Under the pieces are notes generated by a model that was not told where the DNA came from, made no database searches, and saw only the letters and a program-made list of their open reading frames with translations. A program made the position numbers and the translations under genes. Source: JADJSS01 sp046329815 (GTDB taxonomy: Bacteria; Bacteroidota; Bacteroidia; Chitinophagales; JADIYW01). From it: DNA of 64,000 nt. The stretch covers positions 682,001 through 746,000 of the forward strand of contig JAXLTY010000001.1 in NCBI GenBank assembly GCA_046329815.1, written 5' to 3'. Every line of letters begins with the position of its first letter. The stretch's first letter is position 1. Shown here one piece after another: positions 43,343 through 52,404 of the stretch.

Positions 43343-45922
43343 ATGGAAGCTAAATTTTCACCAAAAGTAAAAGAAGTGATTTCGTATAGTCGCGAAGAAG
43401 CACTTCGTCTGAAACACGATCAAATAGGCATCGAACATCTATTGCTGGGCTTGATTCGCGAAGGCGATGGCATGGCAATAAAAGTGTTACGCTCATTAAC
43501 TATAGACATCAATTTATTTCGCAAAAAAGTAGAAGATGCTATAAAAGATAAAGTGACTACAGTGCCCGGAAACGTTAATAGTTTGCCGTTAACCAAGCAA
43601 GCTGAGAAAGTATTAAAAATAACATTGTTAGAAGCGAAATCAATGAAACAGGAAACTGTTGGCACTGAACATTTGTTGTTATCTATTTTAAAAAACAAAG
43701 AAAATATCGTAACGCAATTGTTGAATAAATGGGACATTAATTACGAAGTTTTCCGCGCAGAATTAGATTTTATGCAAAACGAAAAAGATCTGCCTGATTT
43801 TACAGACGAAATGCCAAACGAACCATTTGATGAAGGTGACGAAGACGAACGCGCACGCGGCGGATTCGGCGGTCAAGGTGGCGGCACCGGACAGCCAACT
43901 GCCAAAAAGGCAACTTCAAAATCCAATACACCGGTTTTAGACAATTTTGGCAGAGACATCACACGTCTTGCAGAAGAAGGTCGTCTCGATCCTATTGTTG
44001 GTCGCGAAACTGAAATCGAACGTGTTTCTCAAATCTTATCCAGAAGAAAGAAAAACAATCCGATCTTAATTGGCGAACCTGGCGTTGGTAAAACAGCAAT
44101 CGTTGAAGGTTTGGCATTAAGAATTATACAACGAAAAGTATCGCGTGTATTATTCAATAAACGTGTAGTTTCTTTGGATTTGGCAGCATTGGTTGCAGGC
44201 ACAAAATATCGCGGTCAATTTGAAGAGCGTATGAAAGCCATCATGACCGAACTGGAAAAAAATCGTGATGTGATTCTATTTATCGATGAAATTCACACCA
44301 TCGTTGGTGCTGGCGGCGCAACAGGTTCGCTGGATGCATCTAATATTTTCAAACCTGCTTTGGCACGTGGCGAATTGCAATGCATCGGCGCATCTACATT
44401 AGATGAATATCGTCAGTATATTGAAAAAGACGGCGCGTTAGACAGACGTTTCCAGAAAGTAATTGTCGATCCTCCAACACCTGAAGAAACATTGACGATC
44501 TTAACAAATTTAAAAGCGCGTTATGAAGAATATCACAACGTAGAATATAGTCCAGAAGCAATCAATGCTTGCGTTCAGTTGAGTACAAGATATATTACCG
44601 ATCGTTTCTTACCGGACAAAGCAATTGATGTTTTGGATGAAGTTGGCGCGCGTGTGCATTTGAAAAATATTCATGTGCCGGAAAATATCACGCATTTGGA
44701 AGAAGAGATCGAGAAAGTAAAAGAAGAGAAAAACCAGGTGGTGAAAAACCAACGTTATGAAGAAGCAGCTCGTTTGCGCGATTCTGAAAAGAAATTGCAG
44801 GAACAATTAGAGCAGGCGAAATTACAATGGGAAGAAGATGCGAAAACAAAACGTTTTCCGGTTGCTGAAGAAGATATTGCTGAAGTAGTAGCAATGATGA
44901 CCGGTATTCCTGTAAAACGTGTGGCGCAAAGCGAAAGCAAAAAACTGGTTCAAATGAATTCTGATTTACAAAAACAAGTAATCGGACAAAACGAAGCAGT
45001 TGAGAAAATCACCAAAGCAATTCAAAGAAATCGTGTTGGTTTAAAAGATCCGAAAAAACCAATTGGTACATTTATTTTCTTAGGACCAACAGGCGTCGGA
45101 AAAACAGAATTAGCACGTGCTTTATCACGTTACATGTTCGACACAGAAGATTCTTTGATCAGAATTGACATGAGCGAATACATGGAAAAATTCTCTATTT
45201 CTCGTTTAATTGGAGCGCCTCCAGGATATGTTGGTTACGAAGAAGGTGGTCAATTAACAGAAAAAGTACGCAGAAAACCGTATTCAGTTATCTTATTGGA
45301 TGAGATCGAAAAAGCGCATCCTGATGTTTACAATGTTTTGTTGCAAGTATTGGATGACGGACAATTAACAGATGGTTTAGGCAGAAAAATCGATTTCAAA
45401 AATACGATCATCATCATGACATCGAACATTGGTGTCCGACAATTAAAGGATTTTGGAACAGGCGTTGGTTTTACCACATCAGCCATCAAAGACAATGCAG
45501 ATGCATTGACAAAAGGTGTAATTCAGAAAGCGTTGCAAAAAACGTTCTCGCCGGAATTTTTAAACCGTATCGATGATGTAATTGTGTTCAACAGCTTAGG
45601 CAAAGAAGAAATTCATAAAATCATTGATATCGTGTTGGCTGGTGTTTACAAACGTTTGGAAACATTAGGTTATAACATCGAACTGACGATTCCTGCGAAA
45701 GATTTCTTAGCAGAAAAAGGATACGATCCTCAGTTTGGTGCGCGTCCGTTACACCGTGCGATACAAAAGCATGTGGAAGATCCGTTGGCAGAAGAAATTC
45801 TGAATACAAACATTGCAGAAGGCGATTTGATTTCTATTGATTTAGATGAAAGTAAAGAAAAACTGAAATTCGAGATCAAAAAGAAACCAAAAGCAAAAAA
45901 AGCGAAGGAAGAACAGAATTAA
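43343..45922 (+). CDS. clpC: ATP-dependent Clp protease ATP-binding subunit ClpC
   Basis: An 859-residue AAA+ unfoldase of the ClpC type. Two N-terminal repeat domains (about 1-145), a Gly/acidic linker (about 150-195), first AAA module with Walker A GEPGVGKT (244-251) and LFIDEIHTIVG, a middle domain with a UVR-like motif (NQRYEEAARLRDSEKKL, about 470), and second AAA module with GPTGVGKT (581-588), sensor and C-terminal D2 small domain. It feeds substrates to ClpP, which is not in the window. The tail is Lys-rich. No CtsR or McsA/B genes are adjacent, unlike in Firmicutes. Confidence 0.95.
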   Translation: MEAKFSPKVKEVISYSREEALRLKHDQIGIEHLLLGLIREGDGMAIKVLRSLTIDINLFRKKVEDAIKDKVTTVPGNVNSLPLTKQAEKVLKITLLEAKSMKQETVGTEHLLLSILKNKENIVTQLLNKWDINYEVFRAELDFMQNEKDLPDFTDEMPNEPFDEGDEDERARGGFGGQGGGTGQPTAKKATSKSNTPVLDNFGRDITRLAEEGRLDPIVGRETEIERVSQILSRRKKNNPILIGEPGVGKTAIVEGLALRIIQRKVSRVLFNKRVVSLDLAALVAGTKYRGQFEERMKAIMTELEKNRDVILFIDEIHTIVGAGGATGSLDASNIFKPALARGELQCIGASTLDEYRQYIEKDGALDRRFQKVIVDPPTPEETLTILTNLKARYEEYHNVEYSPEAINACVQLSTRYITDRFLPDKAIDVLDEVGARVHLKNIHVPENITHLEEEIEKVKEEKNQVVKNQRYEEAARLRDSEKKLQEQLEQAKLQWEEDAKTKRFPVAEEDIAEVVAMMTGIPVKRVAQSESKKLVQMNSDLQKQVIGQNEAVEKITKAIQRNRVGLKDPKKPIGTFIFLGPTGVGKTELARALSRYMFDTEDSLIRIDMSEYMEKFSISRLIGAPPGYVGYEEGGQLTEKVRRKPYSVILLDEIEKAHPDVYNVLLQVLDDGQLTDGLGRKIDFKNTIIIMTSNIGVRQLKDFGTGVGFTTSAIKDNADALTKGVIQKALQKTFSPEFLNRIDDVIVFNSLGKEEIHKIIDIVLAGVYKRLETLGYNIELTIPAKDFLAEKGYDPQFGARPLHRAIQKHVEDPLAEEILNTNIAEGDLISIDLDESKEKLKFEIKKKPKAKKAKEEQN

Positions 45923-45962
45923 TTGACGATTAATGATTGTCAATTAACGGTTTTACAATTAT

Positions 45963-45990
45963 AAAGCTGCTGAAATTTCGGCAGCTTTTT
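45963..45990 (+). terminator. Rho-independent terminator after clpC
   Basis: AAAGCTGC at 45963-45970 pairs with GCAGCTTT at 45981-45988. Inner bases TGAAATTTCG extend the stem with one G-T pair, and a T tract follows. It lies 40 bases after the clpC stop. Confidence 0.8.
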
Positions 45991-46106
45991 TGTTTTTGTC
46001 AGTCAAAAATTAGTAAATCAACTAAAATCGACCTTTTAAACACAGAAATTTAACATAAAATCCTCATTTTCAAATCAACTCATTTTCAAATTCGCTGATT
46101 AATCAC

Positions 46107-46114
46107 TATCTTTG
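46107..46114 (+). promoter_or_regulatory. -7 promoter element of the rpsF-rpsR-rplI operon
   Basis: TATCTTTG matches TAnnTTTG closely, 39 bases before the rpsF ATG. The following GCAGTCC is typical of strong Bacteroidota promoters as I know them. Confidence 0.6.
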
Positions 46115-46152
46115 CAGTCCGAAATTTTTCGGAATAATTAAATTAATCAATC

Positions 46153-46506
46153 ATGAGCAATTACGAAACGGTTTTTATTACAACGCCGGTGCTCTCTAAC
46201 GAAGAGTACACAAGAACCGTAAAAAAGTACGCAGATCTCATCGAGAAAGCTGGCGGAAAGGTGGTTCACAAAGAAGATTGGGGCATTAAGCAATTGGCTT
46301 ATCCAATCCAGAAAAAAACAACAGGTTTTTACAGTTTGTTGCATTTTGAAGTTGACACTCAGTTTATCAAAAAATTTGAAGTGGAATTTAAACGCGATGA
46401 AAACATCATGCGTTTCTTAACTACAAAATTGGATAAACATGGCATCGCGTATGCACAACAACGCAGAGAGAAATTAAGTGGTAAATCTAAAAAAGCAGAA
46501 GCATAA
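46153..46506 (+). CDS. rpsF: Small ribosomal subunit protein bS6
   Basis: A 117-residue S6 protein: YETVFITTPVLSNEEYTRTV at the start, the central HKEDWGIKQLAYPIQKKTTG, and a C-terminal Lys-rich tail. It binds the central domain of 16S rRNA together with S18. Its stop overlaps the rpsR start by one base (TAATG), showing translational coupling. No ssb gene lies between rpsF and rpsR, unlike in Firmicutes. Confidence 0.96.
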   Translation: MSNYETVFITTPVLSNEEYTRTVKKYADLIEKAGGKVVHKEDWGIKQLAYPIQKKTTGFYSLLHFEVDTQFIKKFEVEFKRDENIMRFLTTKLDKHGIAYAQQRREKLSGKSKKAEA

Positions 46507-46772
46507 TGGCAACACACGAAGAAATCAAATTCCTGAACTCGCCTAAAATTGGCTTGCAAAAGAAAAAATACTGCCGATTCAAAAAAAGCGGTATCAAATA
46601 CATCGACTACAAAGACCCACAGTTTTTGTTGAAATTTATTAATGAACAAGGTAAATTGTTGCCGCGTCGTTTAACCGGAAACTCGTTGAAATTCCAACGT
46701 AAAATTTCTCAAGCAGTGAAAAAAGCGCGTCACTTAGCAATATTGCCTTACGTTACTGACCTTTTAAAATAA
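46506..46772 (+). CDS. rpsR: Small ribosomal subunit protein bS18
   Basis: An 88-residue basic protein with the S18 signature: YCRFKKSGIKYIDYKDPQFL, then LPRRLTGNSLKFQRKISQAV and the closing RHLAILPYVTDLLK. It pairs with S6 on the small subunit. It overlaps rpsF by one base and is followed by rplI after 7 bases. Confidence 0.97.
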   Translation: MATHEEIKFLNSPKIGLQKKKYCRFKKSGIKYIDYKDPQFLLKFINEQGKLLPRRLTGNSLKFQRKISQAVKKARHLAILPYVTDLLK

Positions 46773-46779
46773 TACAATC

Positions 46780-47226
46780 ATGGAAGTCATTTTATTAAAA
46801 GATATAGAAAACTTAGGTACTAAATTCGATGTAGTAACAGTAAAACCTGGCTACGGCAGAAACTACCTGATACCACAAGGTTTCGCGCAAACAGCGAATG
46901 CTTCGAACAAAAAACACAACGAAGAGATCAAAAAACAACAATCAGCGAAAATTGCTAAATTAATCGAAGATTATAAAGTATTGGCTGAAAAACTGAAAGC
47001 ATCTAAAATTGTGGTTGGTTCAAAAGCAGGTACAAGCGGAAAATTGTTCGGAAGCGTTACCAACATTCAAGTTGCTGAAGCATTAAAAAAACAATTTGAC
47101 CTTACTATCGACAGAAAGAAAGTTCATATTGTTGGCGAAGTAAAAGAAGTTGGAACTTACAAAGCTACCGTAAACTTATACAAAGAAGTAGCTACTGAAA
47201 TCGAATTTGAAGTAGTTGCTGAGTAA
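46780..47226 (+). CDS. rplI: Large ribosomal subunit protein bL9
   Basis: A 148-residue L9 protein. The N-terminal rRNA-binding domain has MEVILLKDIENLGTKFDVVT and the signature VKPGYGRNYLIPQGFA. A connecting helix rich in Lys/Ala/Glu follows, then the C-terminal domain (KLFGSVTNIQVAEAL to the end). It is the last gene of the operon and is followed by a strong terminator. Confidence 0.97.
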   Translation: MEVILLKDIENLGTKFDVVTVKPGYGRNYLIPQGFAQTANASNKKHNEEIKKQQSAKIAKLIEDYKVLAEKLKASKIVVGSKAGTSGKLFGSVTNIQVAEALKKQFDLTIDRKKVHIVGEVKEVGTYKATVNLYKEVATEIEFEVVAE

Positions 47227-47253
47227 TCATTCGCTAAGTTTATAACAAATAAG

Positions 47254-47285
47254 AAAACGCCGAACAATTGTTCGGCGTTTTTTAT
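47254..47285 (+). terminator. Rho-independent terminator after rplI
   Basis: A perfect 28-base palindrome (AAAACGCCGAACAA at 47254-47267 and its complement to 47281) with a T-rich continuation, 27 bases after the rplI stop. Confidence 0.88.
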
Positions 47286-47345
47286 TTAAGATTTGATAAG
47301 TGTTTTCATAAATCTGAAACCATTTACTTTTCATAAATTCACCAC

Positions 47346-48110
47346 ATGGAAATACAAAATCCGGCATTCAATTACGATAAACACGGGCAAAAATACGCCG
47401 GTCATCGCCAAACCGATCCGCGTATTGCAGCGTATGTAAACGAGGCATTAGCATCTGCAAAAACAGTGCTGAATGTTGGCGCAGGCGCAGGTTCTTACGA
47501 ACCAGCCGATAAATATGTGGTAGCTGTTGAGCCGTCTGTCGTGATGCGTTCGCAGCGACAAAAAACCAACAAAGTGCCTGCCATTAATGGCAAGGCAGAT
47601 GCGCTGCCTTTTGATGACAATGCGTTTGATGCATCAATGGCGATGGTAACTGTGCATCATTGGCCTGATATTGAAAAAGGATTGAAAGAACTGCGACGAG
47701 TAACGAAAGAACAGGTAGTTATTATGACATTCGATCCGAATGCATTGGATAATTTCTGGAATGCGCATTATTTTCAGGAATTGATAGAAGTGGAAAAAGC
47801 ACGCTATCCAACAATCGAAAGAATTGTAAATGCGCTTGGTGGAAATACTGAAATCGTAGAAATTCCGATTCCATTGGATTGTGTAGATGGTTTTCAGGAA
47901 GCATTTTACGGAAGACCTGAAGCATTCTTAGAAAAAGAAGTGCGCTTATCACAATCAGCTTGGTCATTTTTATCAAAAGAAAAAGAAGAAGAATTAGTGC
48001 AACGCTTAAAAGATGATTTGGAATCAGGCGAATGGGACAGGAAATACGGACACTTTCGCACACAAGCTTATTTCACCTGCGCATTGCGATTGATCATTGC
48101 AAGACCATAA
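47346..48110 (+). CDS. Class I SAM-dependent methyltransferase
   Basis: A 254-residue methyltransferase of the Methyltransf_11 (UbiE/BioC-like) type. It has YAGHRQTDPRIA near the N-terminus, motif I VLNVGAGAGSYEP (about residues 40-52), the acidic VAVEPS (about 58-63), ALPFDDNAFDASMAMVTVHH and LRRVTKEQVVIMTFDP. The substrate is unknown. Its TAA stop directly abuts the stop of the convergent ABC permease gene, with no bases between. Confidence 0.87.
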   Translation: MEIQNPAFNYDKHGQKYAGHRQTDPRIAAYVNEALASAKTVLNVGAGAGSYEPADKYVVAVEPSVVMRSQRQKTNKVPAINGKADALPFDDNAFDASMAMVTVHHWPDIEKGLKELRRVTKEQVVIMTFDPNALDNFWNAHYFQELIEVEKARYPTIERIVNALGGNTEIVEIPIPLDCVDGFQEAFYGRPEAFLEKEVRLSQSAWSFLSKEKEEELVQRLKDDLESGEWDRKYGHFRTQAYFTCALRLIIARP

Positions 48111-49346
48111 TTACTCATATCGCAACGCTTCTATCGGATCTAAATTAGATGCTTTAAACGCAGGATAGATTCCTGAAACCAATCCAACAACTAAACAAAA
48201 AGAAACACCAACCAATATCCAAACCCAAGGTATTATAAATGCGCCGCCAATGGATAGAGAAACCGCGTTGCCGGCAGCAATGCCTAAAATAATACCGAGC
48301 GCGCCGCCAAGCTGGCAAATCACAATCGCTTCCAATAAAAACTGCATACGAATGGTATTTTTGTTCGCGCCAATAGCTTTTAATGTCCCAATTTCTTTAG
48401 TGCGTTCCGTTACACTCACCAACATGATATTCATTAAGCCAATAGCTGCACCAATCAACGTGATGATGCCAATAATAAAACCAGCCATGGTTGCGTAACT
48501 CATCTTCTCAACAAACATGCCTGAAATGCTATCGCTCTTTAAAATATCAAAATTGGTTTCTTCACCTGGGCGCAGTTTACGAACCGTACGCATCAAACTC
48601 GTTGCTTCATCTTCAACCGGCTGCATATGTTCCGCATCATTTCCTTTCACACTGATCACATACGACGGATTTTCCTGCGGATACACTTGTCGCGCTTTCA
48701 TAATGGAAATCAGCACCATATTATCAGTTGTAATAAAACTCGAACCTTTCTCATCCAGCACACCAATTACTTTAAATTTAATATCGTCAATGCGGACAAT
48801 TTTATCATCTAAATTATAATTCTTGCCAAACAGTTTTTTCGCAACTGTATAACCTAAAATCACCACATTACTTCCGGTGGATAATTCTGTTGTCGTAAAA
48901 TTTCTTCCTTTAATTAAGGTATAACTTTCGTTATTCAGGTAATTTTCATCAGAACCAAAAACAATGATATTCGGATTCGTTTTAACATTGCCGTATTTTA
49001 TAGTACTGCCTTGATTACCGATATACTGAATTGATGTGGAATATTTTTCGGTAAATTTATTTTTAAACGTTTGCGCTTCTAAATAAGAAATACTGCGAAA
49101 TACTTTTGGCACCGTTTCATCATCACTATCTAAATTAAAACCTAAACTTCTGTTTCTAATTTTAAACGTGCCGGCGCCCATGCTGCTGAAGCTTTTTGCC
49201 AGATAACTTTTCAAGCCATCCACTGCAGTTAAGATACCAACCAGCGCCATGATTCCAAAACCGATGATGCAGCACGTTATAATTGTTCGACCAATATTGG
49301 TACGCACCGAACGATAAGATAAAGTAAGTATTTCTAAAAAATTCAC
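48111..49346 (-). CDS. MacB/FtsX-type ABC transporter permease, without an adjacent ATPase
   Basis: A 411-residue permease with one N-terminal membrane segment (about residues 18-40), a periplasmic MacB-like domain (about 45-270) and three C-terminal membrane segments (about 290-400), with the FtsX-family motif ERTKEIGTLKAIGANKNTIRMQFLLEA between the first two (residues about 316-342). Such permeases act with an ATPase and often with a HlyD-type adaptor and TolC. No ATPase gene is next to it; the adaptor/TolC operon at 9599-12399 also lacks a pump gene. Confidence 0.9.
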   Translation of the reverse strand: MNFLEILTLSYRSVRTNIGRTIITCCIIGFGIMALVGILTAVDGLKSYLAKSFSSMGAGTFKIRNRSLGFNLDSDDETVPKVFRSISYLEAQTFKNKFTEKYSTSIQYIGNQGSTIKYGNVKTNPNIIVFGSDENYLNNESYTLIKGRNFTTTELSTGSNVVILGYTVAKKLFGKNYNLDDKIVRIDDIKFKVIGVLDEKGSSFITTDNMVLISIMKARQVYPQENPSYVISVKGNDAEHMQPVEDEATSLMRTVRKLRPGEETNFDILKSDSISGMFVEKMSYATMAGFIIGIITLIGAAIGLMNIMLVSVTERTKEIGTLKAIGANKNTIRMQFLLEAIVICQLGGALGIILGIAAGNAVSLSIGGAFIIPWVWILVGVSFCLVVGLVSGIYPAFKASNLDPIEALRYE

Positions 49347-49465
49347 GTATGTAAATGTAATAAGATATTGGTAGAAAAAATTTACATAAAATTACAATCA
49401 AATAAATGAACTTAGTAATGAGTTTTTAGGTTAATATTTTTAGAGAATTCTCACCAAAAAAATTG

Positions 49466-49473
49466 TACCTTTG
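49466..49473 (+). promoter_or_regulatory. -7 promoter element for the aconitase gene
   Basis: TACCTTTG matches TAnnTTTG, 47 bases before the ATG at 49520. A 10-bp palindrome GAGAATTCTC at 49443-49452 sits in the -30 region. The element lies inside the upstream open extension of the frame, which supports the downstream ATG. Confidence 0.6.
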
Positions 49474-49519
49474 CGGTCGATTTAACATCTTATTTTGTAA
49501 TCTTTTAAATAAAAATTCC

Positions 49520-51787
49520 ATGATTTTTGATTTGGATATGATTAAAAAGGTTTACGCAGAATTTCCTGCGAAAGTGGACAAAGCTAAAGCACTTTTGAAT
49601 AGACCTTTAACCTTAGCAGAAAAAATCTTATTTGCGCATTTACACGAGTCGCAATCCTTAGAAAACTTCCAACGCGGAAAATCGTATGTAGATTTCGCAC
49701 CGGATCGCGTGGCTATGCAAGATGCAACCGCTCAAATGGCTTTATTACAATTTATGCAAGCTGGTCGCAAAAAAGTAGCAGTGCCTTCAACGGTTCATGC
49801 TGACCACTTAATACAGGCAAAAATCGGTGCAGACAAAGATTTGCAGGAAGCCATCAATACAAATAATGAAGTATATAATTTCCTCGCTTCCGTTTCTAAT
49901 AAATATGGTGTTGGTTTCTGGAAACCAGGCGCTGGTATCATTCACCAGGTAGTATTGGAAAACTACGCATTTCCTGGTGGTATGATGATTGGTACAGACT
50001 CGCATACCGTAAATGCTGGTGGTTTAGGTATGATTGCGATTGGTGTTGGTGGTGCTGATGCAGTAGATGTAATGGCTGGTATGCCTTGGGAACTGAAATG
50101 GCCAAAATTAATTGGTGTAAAATTAACAGGAAAATTAAGCGGCTGGACTTCACCTAAAGATGTAATCTTAAAAGTAGCTGGTATCCTAACGGTAAAAGGT
50201 GGAACAGGTGCTATTGTGGAATATTTTGGCGAAGGCGTTACAGCAATGTCTTGTACTGGTAAAGGTACGATTGCAAATATGGGTGCTGAAATTGGCGCAA
50301 CAACTTCTACGTTCGGTTATGACGATTCTATGGCAAGATACTTAAAAGGTACAGGCAGAGCTGATGTTGCTGCTTTAGCTGATACCATCAAACCATATTT
50401 GAATGCAGATGCTGAATGCTATGCAGAACCGGAAAAATATTTCGACCAGGTAATCGAGATCAATTTATCAGAATTAGAACCACACTTGAACGGACCTTTC
50501 ACACCGGATTTGGCAACACCAATTTCTAAAATGAAAGAAGAAGCAGTGAAAAACGGCTGGCCTTTAGATGTTAAAGTGGGTTTGATTGGTTCTTGTACGA
50601 ATTCATCTTATGAAGATATTTCGCGTGCAGCTTCTTTAGCAAAACAAGTAAAAGCGAAAAATTTAAAATCAAAAGCGCAATTTACTATCACACCTGGTTC
50701 TGAGCAAGTGCGTTACACCATTGAACGCGATGGTTTTATTAAATTGTTTGATGAAATTGGTGCGAATGTTTTCGCAAATGCTTGCGGACCTTGTATCGGA
50801 CAATGGAGTCGTGAAGGTGCTGAGAAAGGCGAAAAGAATACAATTGTTCACTCGTTCAACAGAAACTTTGCAAAGCGTGCTGATGGCAATCCAAATACCT
50901 ATGCATTTGTTGGTTCGCCTGAATTAGTAACAGCTTTAGCCATTGCAGGTCGTTTAGATTTCAATCCATTAACAGATACATTAACCAACGAAAACGGTGA
51001 GCAGGTAAAATTAGACGAACCGACTGGCTTTGAATTGCCGCCAAATGGTTTTGCTGTAGAAGATGCAGGTTATCAGGCACCGGCAGAAGATGGTTCTTCT
51101 GTAGAAGTTATTGTAAATCCTACTTCGGATCGTTTACAATTATTGGCTGGTTTCCAACCTTGGGAAGGCACCGACTTAACAGGTTTGAAACTACTGATTA
51201 AAGCAAAAGGAAAATGTACCACCGACCATATTTCTATGGCTGGTCCATGGTTGAAATATCGTGGCCACTTAGATAACATTTCTAATAACATGTTGATCGG
51301 TGCAGTAAATGCATTCAACGATAAAACAGACCATGTATTGAATGAAGTAAGCGGTGAATATGGTCCGGTTCCAGCAACAGCACGTGCGTACAAAGCGGCT
51401 GGTTTAGGTTCTATCGTATTTGGTGATGAAAACTATGGCGAAGGTTCTTCTCGTGAGCATGCTGCGATGGAGCCGCGTCATTTAGGTGTTCGTGCTGTAG
51501 TGGTTAAATCGTTTGCGCGTATTCATGAAACCAACTTGAAAAAACAAGGTATGTTAGCATTGACTTTCGTAAACAAAGACGATTACGAAAAAATTCAGGA
51601 AACAGATACGATTGATATCGTTGGTTTAACTGAATTTGCACCAGGTAAAAACTTAACGATCGTACTGCATCATAAAGATGGTTCTACAGAAAGTTTTGAA
51701 GTAGCACATTCTTACAATGACCAACAAATCGGTTGGTTCAAAGCAGGTTCTGCATTGAACTTAATTAAACAACAAGTTGCTGGATAA
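49520..51787 (+). CDS. Aconitate hydratase
   Basis: A 755-residue aconitase of the mitochondrial-like single-chain type, catalysing citrate to isocitrate in the TCA cycle. The 4Fe-4S ligands are Cys359 (SCTNS), Cys422 and Cys425 (CGPCIGQW). Other visible parts are GMMIGTDSHTVNAGGLG and, in the C-terminal swivel domain, FGDENYGEGSSREHAAMEPRHLG (about 632-654). The frame opens at 49463 with a TTG, but the promoter at 49466-49473 excludes that start. Confidence 0.96.
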   Translation: MIFDLDMIKKVYAEFPAKVDKAKALLNRPLTLAEKILFAHLHESQSLENFQRGKSYVDFAPDRVAMQDATAQMALLQFMQAGRKKVAVPSTVHADHLIQAKIGADKDLQEAINTNNEVYNFLASVSNKYGVGFWKPGAGIIHQVVLENYAFPGGMMIGTDSHTVNAGGLGMIAIGVGGADAVDVMAGMPWELKWPKLIGVKLTGKLSGWTSPKDVILKVAGILTVKGGTGAIVEYFGEGVTAMSCTGKGTIANMGAEIGATTSTFGYDDSMARYLKGTGRADVAALADTIKPYLNADAECYAEPEKYFDQVIEINLSELEPHLNGPFTPDLATPISKMKEEAVKNGWPLDVKVGLIGSCTNSSYEDISRAASLAKQVKAKNLKSKAQFTITPGSEQVRYTIERDGFIKLFDEIGANVFANACGPCIGQWSREGAEKGEKNTIVHSFNRNFAKRADGNPNTYAFVGSPELVTALAIAGRLDFNPLTDTLTNENGEQVKLDEPTGFELPPNGFAVEDAGYQAPAEDGSSVEVIVNPTSDRLQLLAGFQPWEGTDLTGLKLLIKAKGKCTTDHISMAGPWLKYRGHLDNISNNMLIGAVNAFNDKTDHVLNEVSGEYGPVPATARAYKAAGLGSIVFGDENYGEGSSREHAAMEPRHLGVRAVVVKSFARIHETNLKKQGMLALTFVNKDDYEKIQETDTIDIVGLTEFAPGKNLTIVLHHKDGSTESFEVAHSYNDQQIGWFKAGSALNLIKQQVAG

Positions 51788-51796
51788 TATTATCCT

Positions 51797-51822
51797 GTTA
51801 TGCTGAACTTGTTTCAGCAACT
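51797..51822. repeat. Dispersed-type palindromic element (TGCTGAACTTGTTTCAGCA)
   Basis: TGCTGAA at 51801-51807 pairs with TTCAGCA at 51813-51819 across a 5-base loop. From memory, sequences nearly identical to this recur in intergenic DNA of many Bacteroidota genomes. It stands between the aconitase stop and its terminator. Confidence 0.55.
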
Positions 51823-51832
51823 GTTATAAAAA

Positions 51833-52324
51833 TTAAAAGACGCCACGAAAATTCGTGGCGTTTTTTAATTCAAAATATTTCTTCAGTTTCTCATGCCTGT
51901 TTTTAAAAACAGTTTTTATAACAGATAAAAAAACATTTCCTAAAAAAGGAATTCGTGGTGAAAAATGCACTTCGTCACGCACTAAACTTTTTCCGTTTTG
52001 TTCAGTTAATGTTCTAGTGTGCTTCCAATATTTATGCGTCATTGTAGTAGAATTTTCATAGAATGCACTACCAAAATCTATCTTATCTAATTTCAGATAA
52101 TGAATATCAATCGGAATAAAACCAAATAAAAAAACATAGCTTACGAAAAGCGTTTGATTCATTGGCACATCATTATTGCCGATTTCGCTTCTGTCTTTTG
52201 GATAAGTCATTTTTGCAAATGGCATCAGCTCAGCATTTACATTTTTCATTTGCGTTATATGTTTCCAAAGTGTTTGCTTATCCGCATTTATTAATGTTTC
52301 TATAGAAAAGCCAAAATCCTGCAT
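51833..52324 (-). CDS. SRPBCC/START-like domain protein
   Basis: A 163-residue protein of the SRPBCC (polyketide cyclase/Bet v 1-like) fold type. It begins with FSIETLINADKQTLWKHIT, as in these ligand-binding domains, and ends with a helix (KNRHEKLKKYFEL). The fold assignment rests on pattern only. The last nine codons (NATNFRGVF) run through the hairpin that also serves as the aconitase terminator, so the gene end and the terminator share sequence. Confidence 0.68.
   Translation of the reverse strand: MQDFGFSIETLINADKQTLWKHITQMKNVNAELMPFAKMTYPKDRSEIGNNDVPMNQTLFVSYVFLFGFIPIDIHYLKLDKIDFGSAFYENSTTMTHKYWKHTRTLTEQNGKSLVRDEVHFSPRIPFLGNVFLSVIKTVFKNRHEKLKKYFELKNATNFRGVF
51841..51866. terminator. 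Terminator after aconitase, inside the end of the SRPBCC gene
   Basis: CGCCACGAA at 51841-51849 pairs with TTCGTGGCG at 51852-51860, followed by six T. A-rich sequence precedes the stem, so the hairpin can also act on the minus strand, though there it lies within coding sequence. Confidence 0.8.
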
Positions 52325-52404
52325 CGTAATTTTTGTTACTAAATTAATTTAATTCAACTTATTTACCTTGAAAATGTTAAATTGCAACACAAATACATAG
52401 TTAT

